Assembly: GCA_044358835.1 (NCBI GenBank)
Contig: JBIKNF010000008.1
Location: 1 to 64,000 of the forward strand
Source: JAJTHC01 sp044358835
GTDB lineage: Bacteria; Cyanobacteriota; Vampirovibrionia; Vampirovibrionales; JAJTHC01
Length of the DNA: 64,000 bases
Direction of reading: 5' to 3'
Below the pieces are notes generated by a model. That model had not been told where the DNA came from, did not search any database, and was given only the letters and a program-made list of their open reading frames with translations. Made by a program: the position numbers and the translations under genes. Below are positions 34,567 to 42,161 of this stretch, one piece after another (position 1 is the first letter of the stretch; each line of letters starts with the position of its first letter).

Positions 34567-34643
34567 CTTTTCGTCTAAGGAACTGCACGAGAGGACCTGA
34601 CGAAAAGACGACCCTTTATGACATTGACCCAAAAACTTCGTCT
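34567..34643 (+). promoter_or_regulatory. Foldable leader RNA with alternative pairings
   Basis: CTTTTCGTC (34567-34575) pairs perfectly with GACGAAAAG (34599-34607). A second copy of the left arm, TTCGTCT (34637-34643), can instead pair with AGACGA (34606-34611) or GACGAA (34599-34604). The two TTCGTCT arms are each followed by AGGAAC. Mutually exclusive hairpins of this type are seen in regulatory leaders; no known riboswitch class was recognised. Confidence 0.45.
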
Positions 34644-34716
34644 CGCATAGGAACCCATAGATTCTTAATACTGAAAACACTTCATTTACATTAGAGAAAA
34701 GAAACGAGGAGACATA

Positions 34717-35670
34717 ATGAGTTACAATATGAGCCAACCCGTTGGTTATGCACCAAACCCTTGGAGCAATCTTAACCAAGTGGGGGCCAATAACTATACT
34801 TTAGTACAACCCGGTAAAAATGCTTGGATCAATCAAGACAGCACCGGGGGCTGGCAGTCTAGAATTGACAGTTACGGTAAAAACACCGGAGGCCTTCAAA
34901 CAGGGGGGCATAACCTAATTGCCAACAGCTATAATGGTGGTAATACCTGGTTTGACCAAAGTTACGCCAACCAACAATTTGCCAACGTGTATGGCGGAAA
35001 CTTTAACGTCAACCAAAAATATGGCGACTTCGGTCAAGGCAATTTTTACGGGGGTTATGGCAACTTTAATACGGATTACATCAATAATTCCAACGCTTGG
35101 TTTTCGGGTAGTCAATTTAACGCCAATCAAAACCGTGGTTTCTATGCCAGCACCTTTGCAGACAACAGCACGGGTAACATCAACCACTTAGGCAACCAGT
35201 ATTCCAACGTTCAAAACACCAATGGTACGGTCAATTCAAACCAAGTAAGTGGCTATGCGAACTACGCCACCAATGGGCCTCAAGCAAATGGAAATTACAA
35301 CCAACAAGGTAGTTTCAACAACTTTGGCAACTTTGGTGGGAATGTAAACACCACCCAAAACGGTTTTGCTTCAACGGCTTACAACGTACGGGGTACCGGA
35401 ACCTATAGCCAGCTGGGTGGTTCTTTTGCCACAGCCGTTAACGGTGCGCAAGGCACAGGTTCTTTCACCCAAGGTAACGTGTACAACAACGGTTTTAACG
35501 CCAGTGCTTCTGGAGCATTGTTTAACCAAACGGGCTACAAAAACGGCTTGGTGACGTATGCCGGTTCCAACACAGAAGCGTACCAAAAAGGAAGCATTAA
35601 CGATATTTGGAGCTACGGTCAAGCCTTGAATGGCACGCAGAATGGTGTTAAGAACACCGCCTTGATCTAA
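34717..35670 (+). CDS. Asn/Gly/Gln-rich repetitive protein (curlin-like or beta-solenoid composition)
   Basis: A 317 aa protein made almost wholly of Asn, Gly, Gln, Ser, Thr, Tyr and Phe, with irregular 15-25 residue repeats such as NQQGSFNNFGNFGGNVNTTQ and GTGSFTQGNVYNNGFNAS. It has few charged residues and no Cys. The spacing of Gln, Gly and Asn recalls curli-type amyloid or beta-helical surface proteins, but no signal peptide is visible, so export is unproven. AGGAGA lies before the ATG. It has its own operator-overlapped promoter, a structured leader and a strong terminator, which together suggest a regulated, highly expressed single gene. Confidence 0.75.
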   Translation: MSYNMSQPVGYAPNPWSNLNQVGANNYTLVQPGKNAWINQDSTGGWQSRIDSYGKNTGGLQTGGHNLIANSYNGGNTWFDQSYANQQFANVYGGNFNVNQKYGDFGQGNFYGGYGNFNTDYINNSNAWFSGSQFNANQNRGFYASTFADNSTGNINHLGNQYSNVQNTNGTVNSNQVSGYANYATNGPQANGNYNQQGSFNNFGNFGGNVNTTQNGFASTAYNVRGTGTYSQLGGSFATAVNGAQGTGSFTQGNVYNNGFNASASGALFNQTGYKNGLVTYAGSNTEAYQKGSINDIWSYGQALNGTQNGVKNTALI

Positions 35671-35691
35671 GCGTTTAGCACTCCTTTTTTT

Positions 35692-35728
35692 ATAATCCCC
35701 CTTCTTGAATAGGAAGGGGGATTATTTC
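35692..35728 (+). terminator. Terminator of the Asn/Gly-rich protein gene
   Basis: Perfect 13 bp stem ATAATCCCCCTTC/GAAGGGGGATTAT with an 8-base loop (35692-35725), then TT. Seven T's precede the stem. Confidence 0.75.
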
Positions 35729-35789
35729 GTAAAAATCTCATAAACAAGCCATGGCCTGTAGCCAGAAAAAGCCCCTTGCCCTCGTGTGC

Positions 35790-35818
35790 TTTCCAAGTTG
35801 TGGAGATAATGCTATAAT
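35790..35818 (+). promoter_or_regulatory. Promoter that would give a leaderless or near-leaderless mRNA
   Basis: TTTCCA (35790-35795), 17 bp spacer, extended -10 TGCTATAAT with a perfect TATAAT at 35813-35818. The ATG is only six bases after the -10, so transcription would start at or next to the start codon, and no ribosome site exists between them. Confidence 0.55.
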
Positions 35819-35824
35819 AAAGCC

Positions 35825-37063
35825 ATGTTTAAATTCCTTCAAAAAACTATTGCGGCAAGCAAGCCTAAGGTCTTGCAAGTGTCTAAAAATTTTTCTGTAC
35901 CCTTGGCAGACTTTCTTTCCACAGGGGAGCGGGACGCCATTTTGGCGTCTTCAGGTATGGGTAAATCATATTTAACGGGCGTTTTGCTTGAAGAAACGCT
36001 TGAAAATGGCACGCTTGTTTGCATTATTGATCCTGAAGGCGAACATTTCACTCTGGCTGAAAAGTATCCTTGCTTGATTATTGGCGGAGAACACGCCCAT
36101 GTTCCCTTTGACCCTGCGGGGGTTGAACTGTATATTGAAGCGATGATTACCACAGGGCTTTCGACGATTTTTGACTTGTCTGATTTTATCGACACCGAAC
36201 AGCAGGCGTATTACGCCATTATTGGTGATGCTTTGTTTCGCTTAGAACAAAAATATCGCCGTAAAGTTCGATTGGTGGTGGAAGAAGCGCAAATTTATGC
36301 CCCGCAAAACGGAGGCGTTGGGGGATCTAAAAAAAAGAATCAGGGACTCGATGCAATTACGGTGTCTCAACGCATTGCAAAACGAGGCCGTAAACGAGCA
36401 TTAGACAGCCTTTGGGCCACCCAACGACCCGCCAGTTTAAGTAAAGATATTTTGTCTCAATGCAACCGTTTTTGGTTTGGGGGCATTACGTCTGAACTAG
36501 ATTACAAAGCCATTAAGCCCTTTTTAACCGAAGCAGGCATTGGTTTTCAAGAAATAAAAAGCCTTCAACCGGGGGAGTTTTTCTATTATGCCAAAGGTAA
36601 AACCACGCGCATTAAGGTGCGTAAGCGCTATTGTAAACACGCAGGGGCTACTCCAGATGCTGGCATGACCTTCACCCCCGCGACCGACAAATCTCTTGAA
36701 GCGGTGATGGGTAACTTGGCTAAGAAAATTGAAGCCAAAGCCGAAGAATTAAAGCTAGAACAAAGTGAAATTCAGCGATTGCAAGAATTATTACGTAAGC
36801 AGGAACGTAAGATCGAGCAGTTGCGTGAAGAACTTGAACGCGAACGCATGGCCACCAAAGTGATTGAACGCTTGGGCGGAAATGGGTTACAAGCCACCGG
36901 TGAAGCCTTGGCAGGCATGGATTTTGAAGCGCTTTCAAGTTTAGAAGCAGGCACTGCCAGACGAAGTCGTCGTCGTAAATCCAAAGATTCAGGGGATATT
37001 GCCACCCCTGCCAGCGAAGTAAGTCTTTCCACTTGGGTGGAACCGGGTAAAATTCAGCTTTAA
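35825..37063 (+). CDS. HerA/DUF87-like P-loop ATPase with C-terminal coiled coil
   Basis: Probable FtsK/HerA-superfamily ATPase, 412 aa. The Walker A is ILASSGMGKSYLTG (residues 39-52); a Walker B-like strand with two Glu is RLVVEEAQIY (about 155), followed by the arginine-rich AKRGRKRALDSLWATQRPAS segment typical of HerA-like motors. Residues about 295-350 form a strong coiled coil (LQELLRKQERKIEQLREEL), and the tail is Arg/Lys/Ser-rich. No NurA, Sir2 or other known partner is adjacent, so its role (DNA processing, conjugation-like or defence) is open. It converges with the pseudopilin gene with a 4 bp stop overlap. Confidence 0.8.
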   Translation: MFKFLQKTIAASKPKVLQVSKNFSVPLADFLSTGERDAILASSGMGKSYLTGVLLEETLENGTLVCIIDPEGEHFTLAEKYPCLIIGGEHAHVPFDPAGVELYIEAMITTGLSTIFDLSDFIDTEQQAYYAIIGDALFRLEQKYRRKVRLVVEEAQIYAPQNGGVGGSKKKNQGLDAITVSQRIAKRGRKRALDSLWATQRPASLSKDILSQCNRFWFGGITSELDYKAIKPFLTEAGIGFQEIKSLQPGEFFYYAKGKTTRIKVRKRYCKHAGATPDAGMTFTPATDKSLEAVMGNLAKKIEAKAEELKLEQSEIQRLQELLRKQERKIEQLREELERERMATKVIERLGGNGLQATGEALAGMDFEALSSLEAGTARRSRRRKSKDSGDIATPASEVSLSTWVEPGKIQL

Positions 37064-38286
37064 CTTTCTGTGAACAAACGCTTAATCATATGTGTGACTA
37101 CTACATCTTCAGAATTTTGGGTAATAGCTCCCGGCGTGCTTATCTCGTCTGTAACAGTAGCAACGGCTTGGTTTAAAACCAGTAAGGCCACCCCTACAAT
37201 GGGGCGATCGGTCACATCGTCGTGCATCGGGCGAAGGTCATCTATTCTGACTGTCAACATACGGTTGGCATTTTCGGCCTGATATTCCAAGAATCCAATA
37301 TTATTGGTGAGTTCGGCGACATTAGACGCGATGGGGTAGACTCTTAAAATAGCATTGGCACTGGTTAAAAAGACCCCAAATTCTAAACTGTAACGAAACG
37401 AAGAATTGTTGATAGTGGCGTTAATCGTGTCTGAAGAAGCGGGCATGACCAAACGTACATTGGCCCGTGGGAAAGGACTGGCGTCCGCTTCTTGATTGTC
37501 GCGATTAAATACCAAACCTGTATTGAAGAGGGGATTCCCCGTCGCAGGTAAAATACCCCCCCCGCCGATGGTAGTGATCGCATCATAATCAAACATGCCC
37601 GCAGCATCAATATCGGTTGGGGTAATAAAGCCCCCCCATACGTTGTCGTTTCGAGGGTTATAAAGGGCTAAGTTCGCTTGTTGGTTGGCCATTGCAAGGC
37701 CCGTTCCCGTATAAGCGGTTGCCGAACTAGAGGCTCGATTTGCCGCCGAAGTGGCTGCGGCAACGGCGTTATACGTAGCGGCTGTCGCGGATGGAACAGG
37801 AATACAAGTCAGGCCATTAACTTTCACTACAGCGGTTGCCCCATAATTATGGCATTCCGTATTAAGGCTCATTTTACGTTGAAAGCGTCGATACACTTGA
37901 TTGGTGTTGGCGCGCTTATATAAGGTGAGTTCTGCAATTTTAATATCGGGGAAGCGAGGTTCAGAATAGACGTTCAAATCAAAAAACAATCTCTGGGAAT
38001 TGGCGGCGTTCCCATTGTTACGTACAATCATTTGTTGCCGAACAGCGGCAAGATCATTTAGAGCTTCTACATCTAAACGGTAAAAATCAATTCTATTTAA
38101 AACCTCATTTACGGCGTTATTTTCAGCATGCACTTGAGATGCTTGTAAATTAGCGGTAATAATACTTTGCACCCCCAATAATAAGGCAGAAAAAGAAATG
38201 CCAAAAAACGTTAAGGCCAAGGCCACTTCAACCAGGTTAAAGCCGTATTGTTTGCGTGAAAACCGATTTTTGGGAGTAGAAGACAT
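37060..38286 (-). CDS. Type IV pilin-like / pseudopilin protein (PilV-like)
   Basis: Predicted minor pilin or pseudopilin, 408 aa. A 15-residue leader ends in Gly, followed by the prepilin motif G-FNLVEVALALTFFGISF with Glu at +5, so it should be processed by prepilin peptidase and anchored by its N-terminal helix. The rest is mostly beta-strand-like and Ala/Thr/Asn-rich; no further domain is recognised. AAAGGA lies ten bases before the ATG. The gene follows another prepilin gene (38344) by 57 bp in the same direction, probably one transcript. No other pilus assembly genes are present nearby. Confidence 0.78.
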   Translation of the reverse strand: MSSTPKNRFSRKQYGFNLVEVALALTFFGISFSALLLGVQSIITANLQASQVHAENNAVNEVLNRIDFYRLDVEALNDLAAVRQQMIVRNNGNAANSQRLFFDLNVYSEPRFPDIKIAELTLYKRANTNQVYRRFQRKMSLNTECHNYGATAVVKVNGLTCIPVPSATAATYNAVAAATSAANRASSSATAYTGTGLAMANQQANLALYNPRNDNVWGGFITPTDIDAAGMFDYDAITTIGGGGILPATGNPLFNTGLVFNRDNQEADASPFPRANVRLVMPASSDTINATINNSSFRYSLEFGVFLTSANAILRVYPIASNVAELTNNIGFLEYQAENANRMLTVRIDDLRPMHDDVTDRPIVGVALLVLNQAVATVTDEISTPGAITQNSEDVVVTHMIKRLFTES

Positions 38287-38343
38287 GACTAAAAAATCCT
38301 TTACGTTTGTGGCTCAGCAGTCTTTGACCAAAGGCAAAACGCT

Positions 38344-39021
38344 TTAATTAATACTGTCTTTATATCGGTCATAAAAACTTCTAAGGTATTTGTTTTGTTC
38401 AGCTCCCCAATGCTTGGTGGCTAAATCAGCGACGGTTTCTACTTTACCTGTTTGATCATCAATGTGAATCAATACGACGTCCGAATTTAGGAGTATAAAC
38501 TCCTCTGTGGCAGAAGGCAAGCCCGTCATCACCCCACCTGGTACGGCTTCAATAATCACAAACTCACGACGGTTGTAGCCCAAGGCTTCAAGTTCAGCAA
38601 GGGGGGCTGTCATCCAGGTAAATTCTTCTGGGTACAGCCATACCCGAATGTTACTGGGGTACTGTAAGTAGGTGGCCTGGCCGTTTACGGTATTGGGGTA
38701 AGTGTCTCGTCTAAAACTTGCGACAGAATCAAAGCTCCTTATGAAGTTCGGTACACCCGTTGTAAAATTCGCCTGTTCCTCTTGGGTATTGCAATTACCG
38801 TCTAAGTCCACATTTAAAGGGGTTACCCCATATCTGCCCACAATACGTTTATGAATAGAACTCAGATGATCCACGTAAGTATCTATTTTTCGGCCTACGG
38901 TCGTGTCTGATTTATTAGGATTCAGCAACTGAAAACTCATGGTAATTAAAACGCCTAAAATCAAAAGAGAGAGAAGGATTTCCGTCATATTGTATGCGGC
39001 ACAAAAAGGCTTAAGCTTCAT
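38344..39021 (-). CDS. Prepilin-like protein
   Basis: Second pseudopilin-like protein, about 225 aa. The start MKLKPFCAAYNMTEILLSLL gives a nine-residue leader, a cleavage site after Ala, Tyr at +1 and Glu at +5, then a hydrophobic helix. Ala instead of Gly at -1 is less common but accepted by prepilin peptidases. ATG 39021 is chosen for GGAG seven bases upstream; the in-frame ATG at 39048 would add residues without a ribosome site. It probably starts the leftward two-gene pseudopilin operon, divergent from the TonB-like gene. Confidence 0.72.
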   Translation of the reverse strand: MKLKPFCAAYNMTEILLSLLILGVLITMSFQLLNPNKSDTTVGRKIDTYVDHLSSIHKRIVGRYGVTPLNVDLDGNCNTQEEQANFTTGVPNFIRSFDSVASFRRDTYPNTVNGQATYLQYPSNIRVWLYPEEFTWMTAPLAELEALGYNRREFVIIEAVPGGVMTGLPSATEEFILLNSDVVLIHIDDQTGKVETVADLATKHWGAEQNKYLRSFYDRYKDSIN

Positions 39022-39121
39022 AAGAACACTCCATATCTTGAAAATCAAAAATAAGTTAAACCACTTCTCACTTCGGCCAAGGTTGGCATAACTTTATAAA
39101 AGTCCTTTAAATACGTTACCT

Positions 39122-39149
39122 TTGTTACATAATAAAAATGTGCTACAAT
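39122..39149 (+). promoter_or_regulatory. Promoter of the TonB-like gene
   Basis: TTGTTA (39122-39127), 16 bp spacer, extended -10 TGCTACAAT with TACAAT at 39144-39149. Confidence 0.65.
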
Positions 39150-39186
39150 AAGAAAATCATTTTAACGTGCTTAAAGGAATGCGTTC

Positions 39187-40317
39187 ATGTCTCGTGCTTC
39201 GCTTGAAAACTATAGTCCGTTTTTAAATAGCGGGGCTTCACGTTTAAATCCACTGCCTGAATACTTACAAGCGGTGCTAGAAGATGTGTCTCACGCCAAA
39301 AAGGAGGCGACTTTAACTGCCGAAAGCTTGAGCCGTTCGGCCTTTACTCACGTGGGTGTGGTCTTGTTGATCTTATGCTTTATAACCGTTAGTCGCCTGT
39401 TGGGGCTGAACTTCAATGAAGTGCCCCCCCCTGAACTCGCTATAGACAAACAAACCCCCATCGAGTTTGTTATCGTCAATAATACGACGCCTGAAACGCC
39501 ACGCAATCCCCAAACACGCAATCGAGCCAAAGTGGCCTCTCGCAGCGGAGGCATCAAAACCAACAGCCAAAACAAGCGTGAAGCCACTCAAGCCTCTGGC
39601 GGACGCCCTTCTATTGCTCAACCCGCGCAACGGCAAGGTTCCACAGCCCCCACCCCGACACAAGAATCGGCACCAAAAGCAGATAAACCAGCTAAAAGTC
39701 AAAAGCCTTGGTGGCAAATAGAAGCCCCTACCCAAACGCGTCCCATTGGGGTGAAAAAGCCCAAGGCCGTTGTTTCAAGCGGAGGCGGTAGCCCTCAATC
39801 AAAAAGCATACAAGGGCAAGGCGATGATGACTTGGCTCCACTGACCAAGCCCAGCTCTACCGCAGGGGGCTCAGGCACGCGTTCAGCCACACGACTGCCT
39901 TCTTCTGAAGCGGGCAACGGCACGCGGACCCAAGCCGCCACCGCCACCAGCGTCAAAGGCGCCGGAGGCAACGGCAAGTTTAGTTCCAAAGGGCAAAACG
40001 GCGGAGGCGGAGGCCTGGCAGGCGTGGATGCTGTAGCCGATGTGGACATGTCGCCTTATATTTCAACCGTGCAACGGCGTATTTACCGCAACTGGCGTCC
40101 TTCCCTAGAACTCAGTTCACTGACTTCTGAATACACGCTGGTTATTTCACGCACAGGGGCATTGCTGAACTTTCGTTTAAAACGTTCCAGTGGCAACCCT
40201 TTATTTGAAGAATTGGCCACTTCTGCCATTACGGCGACGACGTTTCCACCTTTACCCACAGGGTACCGTGGGCAGTCTGTTGTGATTGATTTTTACTTTG
40301 ATTATGACAAGAAATAG
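39187..40317 (+). CDS. TonB/TolA-like energy-transducing protein
   Basis: Probable inner-membrane protein that spans the periplasm and contacts outer-membrane or envelope partners. It has about 50 cytoplasmic residues, one membrane helix (about 52-71, HVGVVLLILCFITVSRLLGL), a long Pro/Gln/Lys/Ser/Gly-rich spacer (about 85-280), and a C-terminal TonB-type domain (about 285-376: YISTVQRRIYRNWRPSLELS ... LNFRLKRSSGNPLFEELATS). 376 aa. A longer cytoplasmic N-terminus than classic TonB is odd. No ExbB/ExbD is adjacent. AAAGGAA precedes the ATG. The acyl-CoA ligase gene follows after 11 bases. Confidence 0.82.
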   Translation: MSRASLENYSPFLNSGASRLNPLPEYLQAVLEDVSHAKKEATLTAESLSRSAFTHVGVVLLILCFITVSRLLGLNFNEVPPPELAIDKQTPIEFVIVNNTTPETPRNPQTRNRAKVASRSGGIKTNSQNKREATQASGGRPSIAQPAQRQGSTAPTPTQESAPKADKPAKSQKPWWQIEAPTQTRPIGVKKPKAVVSSGGGSPQSKSIQGQGDDDLAPLTKPSSTAGGSGTRSATRLPSSEAGNGTRTQAATATSVKGAGGNGKFSSKGQNGGGGGLAGVDAVADVDMSPYISTVQRRIYRNWRPSLELSSLTSEYTLVISRTGALLNFRLKRSSGNPLFEELATSAITATTFPPLPTGYRGQSVVIDFYFDYDKK

Positions 40318-40328
40318 GATGCTTGCCC

Positions 40329-42014
40329 ATGAGCCCAACCACGCTTCAACCCCGTACCAATTTTAACACCTCTGAAGAACTTAGTTTACCGTTTGACTCG
40401 TTTACAGCGATTTTAAGACACATGCTTCAAAGCCCTCGCACCCAGTATGACGCCTTTGTCACCCGTGAAGTCCGCCTTAAAAACGACGAATTCGTGCAAC
40501 ACGTCATTGGCCTTGCCACCGCACTAAAAAAGGAATGGGGGCTTAAGCAAGGAGACAAAGTCGCCTTATTATTTTGGAATCAACCCGAGTTTTTTGTGAG
40601 CTTTTTTGCGCTTCGTCTGATGGGGGCCGTCCCTGTCCCAATCAACATTTTAATGACGCCAGAAGACATGGGCTATGTGCTTGCGCATGCCGATATTAAA
40701 GGTATTCTCGCCACAGAAACCTTGGCCCTTCAATTGGCCGAACAACATCGTTGTTCGCTGAACCAGCTCACCTTCCCAATACTCATTGCCAATGCGAATG
40801 ACCCCGCCCACCGTTCGTTTGAAACACACGTGGCACACTGCGCGCCTGAACTCGCACGACTCACTGAAGCGCTCGATGCCTTTGAAGCCACTCAACCCAG
40901 CGCGCTCAGTCGTCAAAACGAACTGGCATTTTTAATTTATACGTCTGGCACCACGGGTTTTCCTAAAGGCGTGATGCTCAGTGAACGCAATGTGTTGAGC
41001 AACTTAGCGGGTTTTCAAAGCGCCCTTCACCTTCAACGAGACCACGAACGTTTCTTGCTGGGCTTGCCCGTTTTTCATTGCTACGGCTTAATCTGTTCCT
41101 TATTTGCCATTGTAGAGCGAGCCACTGTGATTTGTGTGCCTCGGTTTCATCCCAAGCAAATCGTCGAATTCCTTAAAACCGAAGCGGTAACGGTGTTGCC
41201 ACTGGTGCCGACGATGTTCACGGTGTTATTACAAGCCGCTAAACAGAAAGCCCCGCAAGAATCCTTCCCCCAAGAAAAGCCTTTTCCTTATCTGCATACC
41301 TGTATTTCAGGGGGGGCGGCTTTGCCTGAACGTTTACTCCATGCGATTGAAAGCACGCTGAAGGTTCAAGTCTTAGAAGGCTACGGCCTAAGTGAAACGT
41401 CTCCCGTGATTGCGGTGAATACGGCCGCGCGCGGATCCGTGGCTGGTGCGGTGGGTCAACCTCTCGCAAACCTCCGTTTACGTCTAGTGAACCATGAAAC
41501 AGGCGACGTGTTGCCCATTCAAGCGGGCCAAGCCAGTGCCGAAGGCGAAATCCAAGTGGCGGGCGACAGCGTGATGCTAGGCTATTATAAAAACGATGCT
41601 GAAACGGCCAAAGTCCTTGGGGCGGATGGCTGGTTTAAAACAGGCGATTTAGGCCATATTGATGCCGAAGGCTTACTGCGTATTTCAGGGGGGCGTTTGA
41701 AAGACTTGATTATTCGAGCGGGAGAAAACATTGCTCCTTTGCCTATTGAACGTGTTTTGGCTCAGCACCCCGCCGTGGCCCATGTGGCCGTGTTGCCTTT
41801 AAAAGATGAAAAGCTGGGGGAAGCCTTGTGTGCCTGTGTTGAACTGACGCCAGAGGCCAAACAAACGGATCCCAAAGCCCTTCAATGGGACTTGTCTGCC
41901 TTAGTCAGAGAGCATTTATCGGCGTCTTACACGCCGGATCAATATCGCTTTTTTGAAGAACTGCCCAAAAACCCTACGGGCAAAATCGTCAAAAAACACA
42001 TTGTGCTAGATTAG
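40329..42014 (+). CDS. AMP-dependent acyl-CoA synthetase (long-chain fatty-acid ligase type)
   Basis: Adenylate-forming ligase that would activate a fatty or other carboxylic acid to its CoA ester. About 561 aa. Motifs in order: the P-loop-like LIYTSGTTGFPKGVML (about 203), the substrate-loop EGYGLSETSPVIAVN, GWFKTGDLGHID, the hinge GRLKDLIIRAGENIAPLPIE, and the catalytic Lys in KNPTGKIVKKH. ATG 40329 has AGGA nine bases upstream. It is probably translated from the same mRNA as the TonB-like gene. The substrate cannot be read from sequence; acyl-ACP or 4-coumarate-like ligases share these motifs. Confidence 0.88.
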   Translation: MSPTTLQPRTNFNTSEELSLPFDSFTAILRHMLQSPRTQYDAFVTREVRLKNDEFVQHVIGLATALKKEWGLKQGDKVALLFWNQPEFFVSFFALRLMGAVPVPINILMTPEDMGYVLAHADIKGILATETLALQLAEQHRCSLNQLTFPILIANANDPAHRSFETHVAHCAPELARLTEALDAFEATQPSALSRQNELAFLIYTSGTTGFPKGVMLSERNVLSNLAGFQSALHLQRDHERFLLGLPVFHCYGLICSLFAIVERATVICVPRFHPKQIVEFLKTEAVTVLPLVPTMFTVLLQAAKQKAPQESFPQEKPFPYLHTCISGGAALPERLLHAIESTLKVQVLEGYGLSETSPVIAVNTAARGSVAGAVGQPLANLRLRLVNHETGDVLPIQAGQASAEGEIQVAGDSVMLGYYKNDAETAKVLGADGWFKTGDLGHIDAEGLLRISGGRLKDLIIRAGENIAPLPIERVLAQHPAVAHVAVLPLKDEKLGEALCACVELTPEAKQTDPKALQWDLSALVREHLSASYTPDQYRFFEELPKNPTGKIVKKHIVLD

Positions 42015-42105
42015 GCTCTTCAGCGACACCTTTACGCGTAAGCCAATGTGAAAAAGTGTGAAAAGACGATTTTACTAAGCTGTTTTACCCTTAGTGGGCT
42101 AAATA

Positions 42106-42114
42106 TGCTAGAAT
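42106..42114 (+). promoter_or_regulatory. Extended -10 box for mfd
   Basis: TGCTAGAAT, same type as at 35810, 39141 and 15173. A convincing -35 is lacking. 48 bp before the mfd start. Confidence 0.5.
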
Positions 42115-42161
42115 AAGAAACTATATCACACGTTGTTTGACGAAAAAGGTAAATCCCCTTT

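Noticed and set aside
34567..34643. Known riboswitch class (for example cyclic-di-GMP)
   Set aside because: The conserved bases of the classes I know are not present; only simple complementary arms are seen.
34492..34779. Minus-strand 95-codon open frame before the Asn/Gly-rich gene
   Set aside because: It overlaps the leader hairpins and the start of the plus-strand gene, and lacks a ribosome site.
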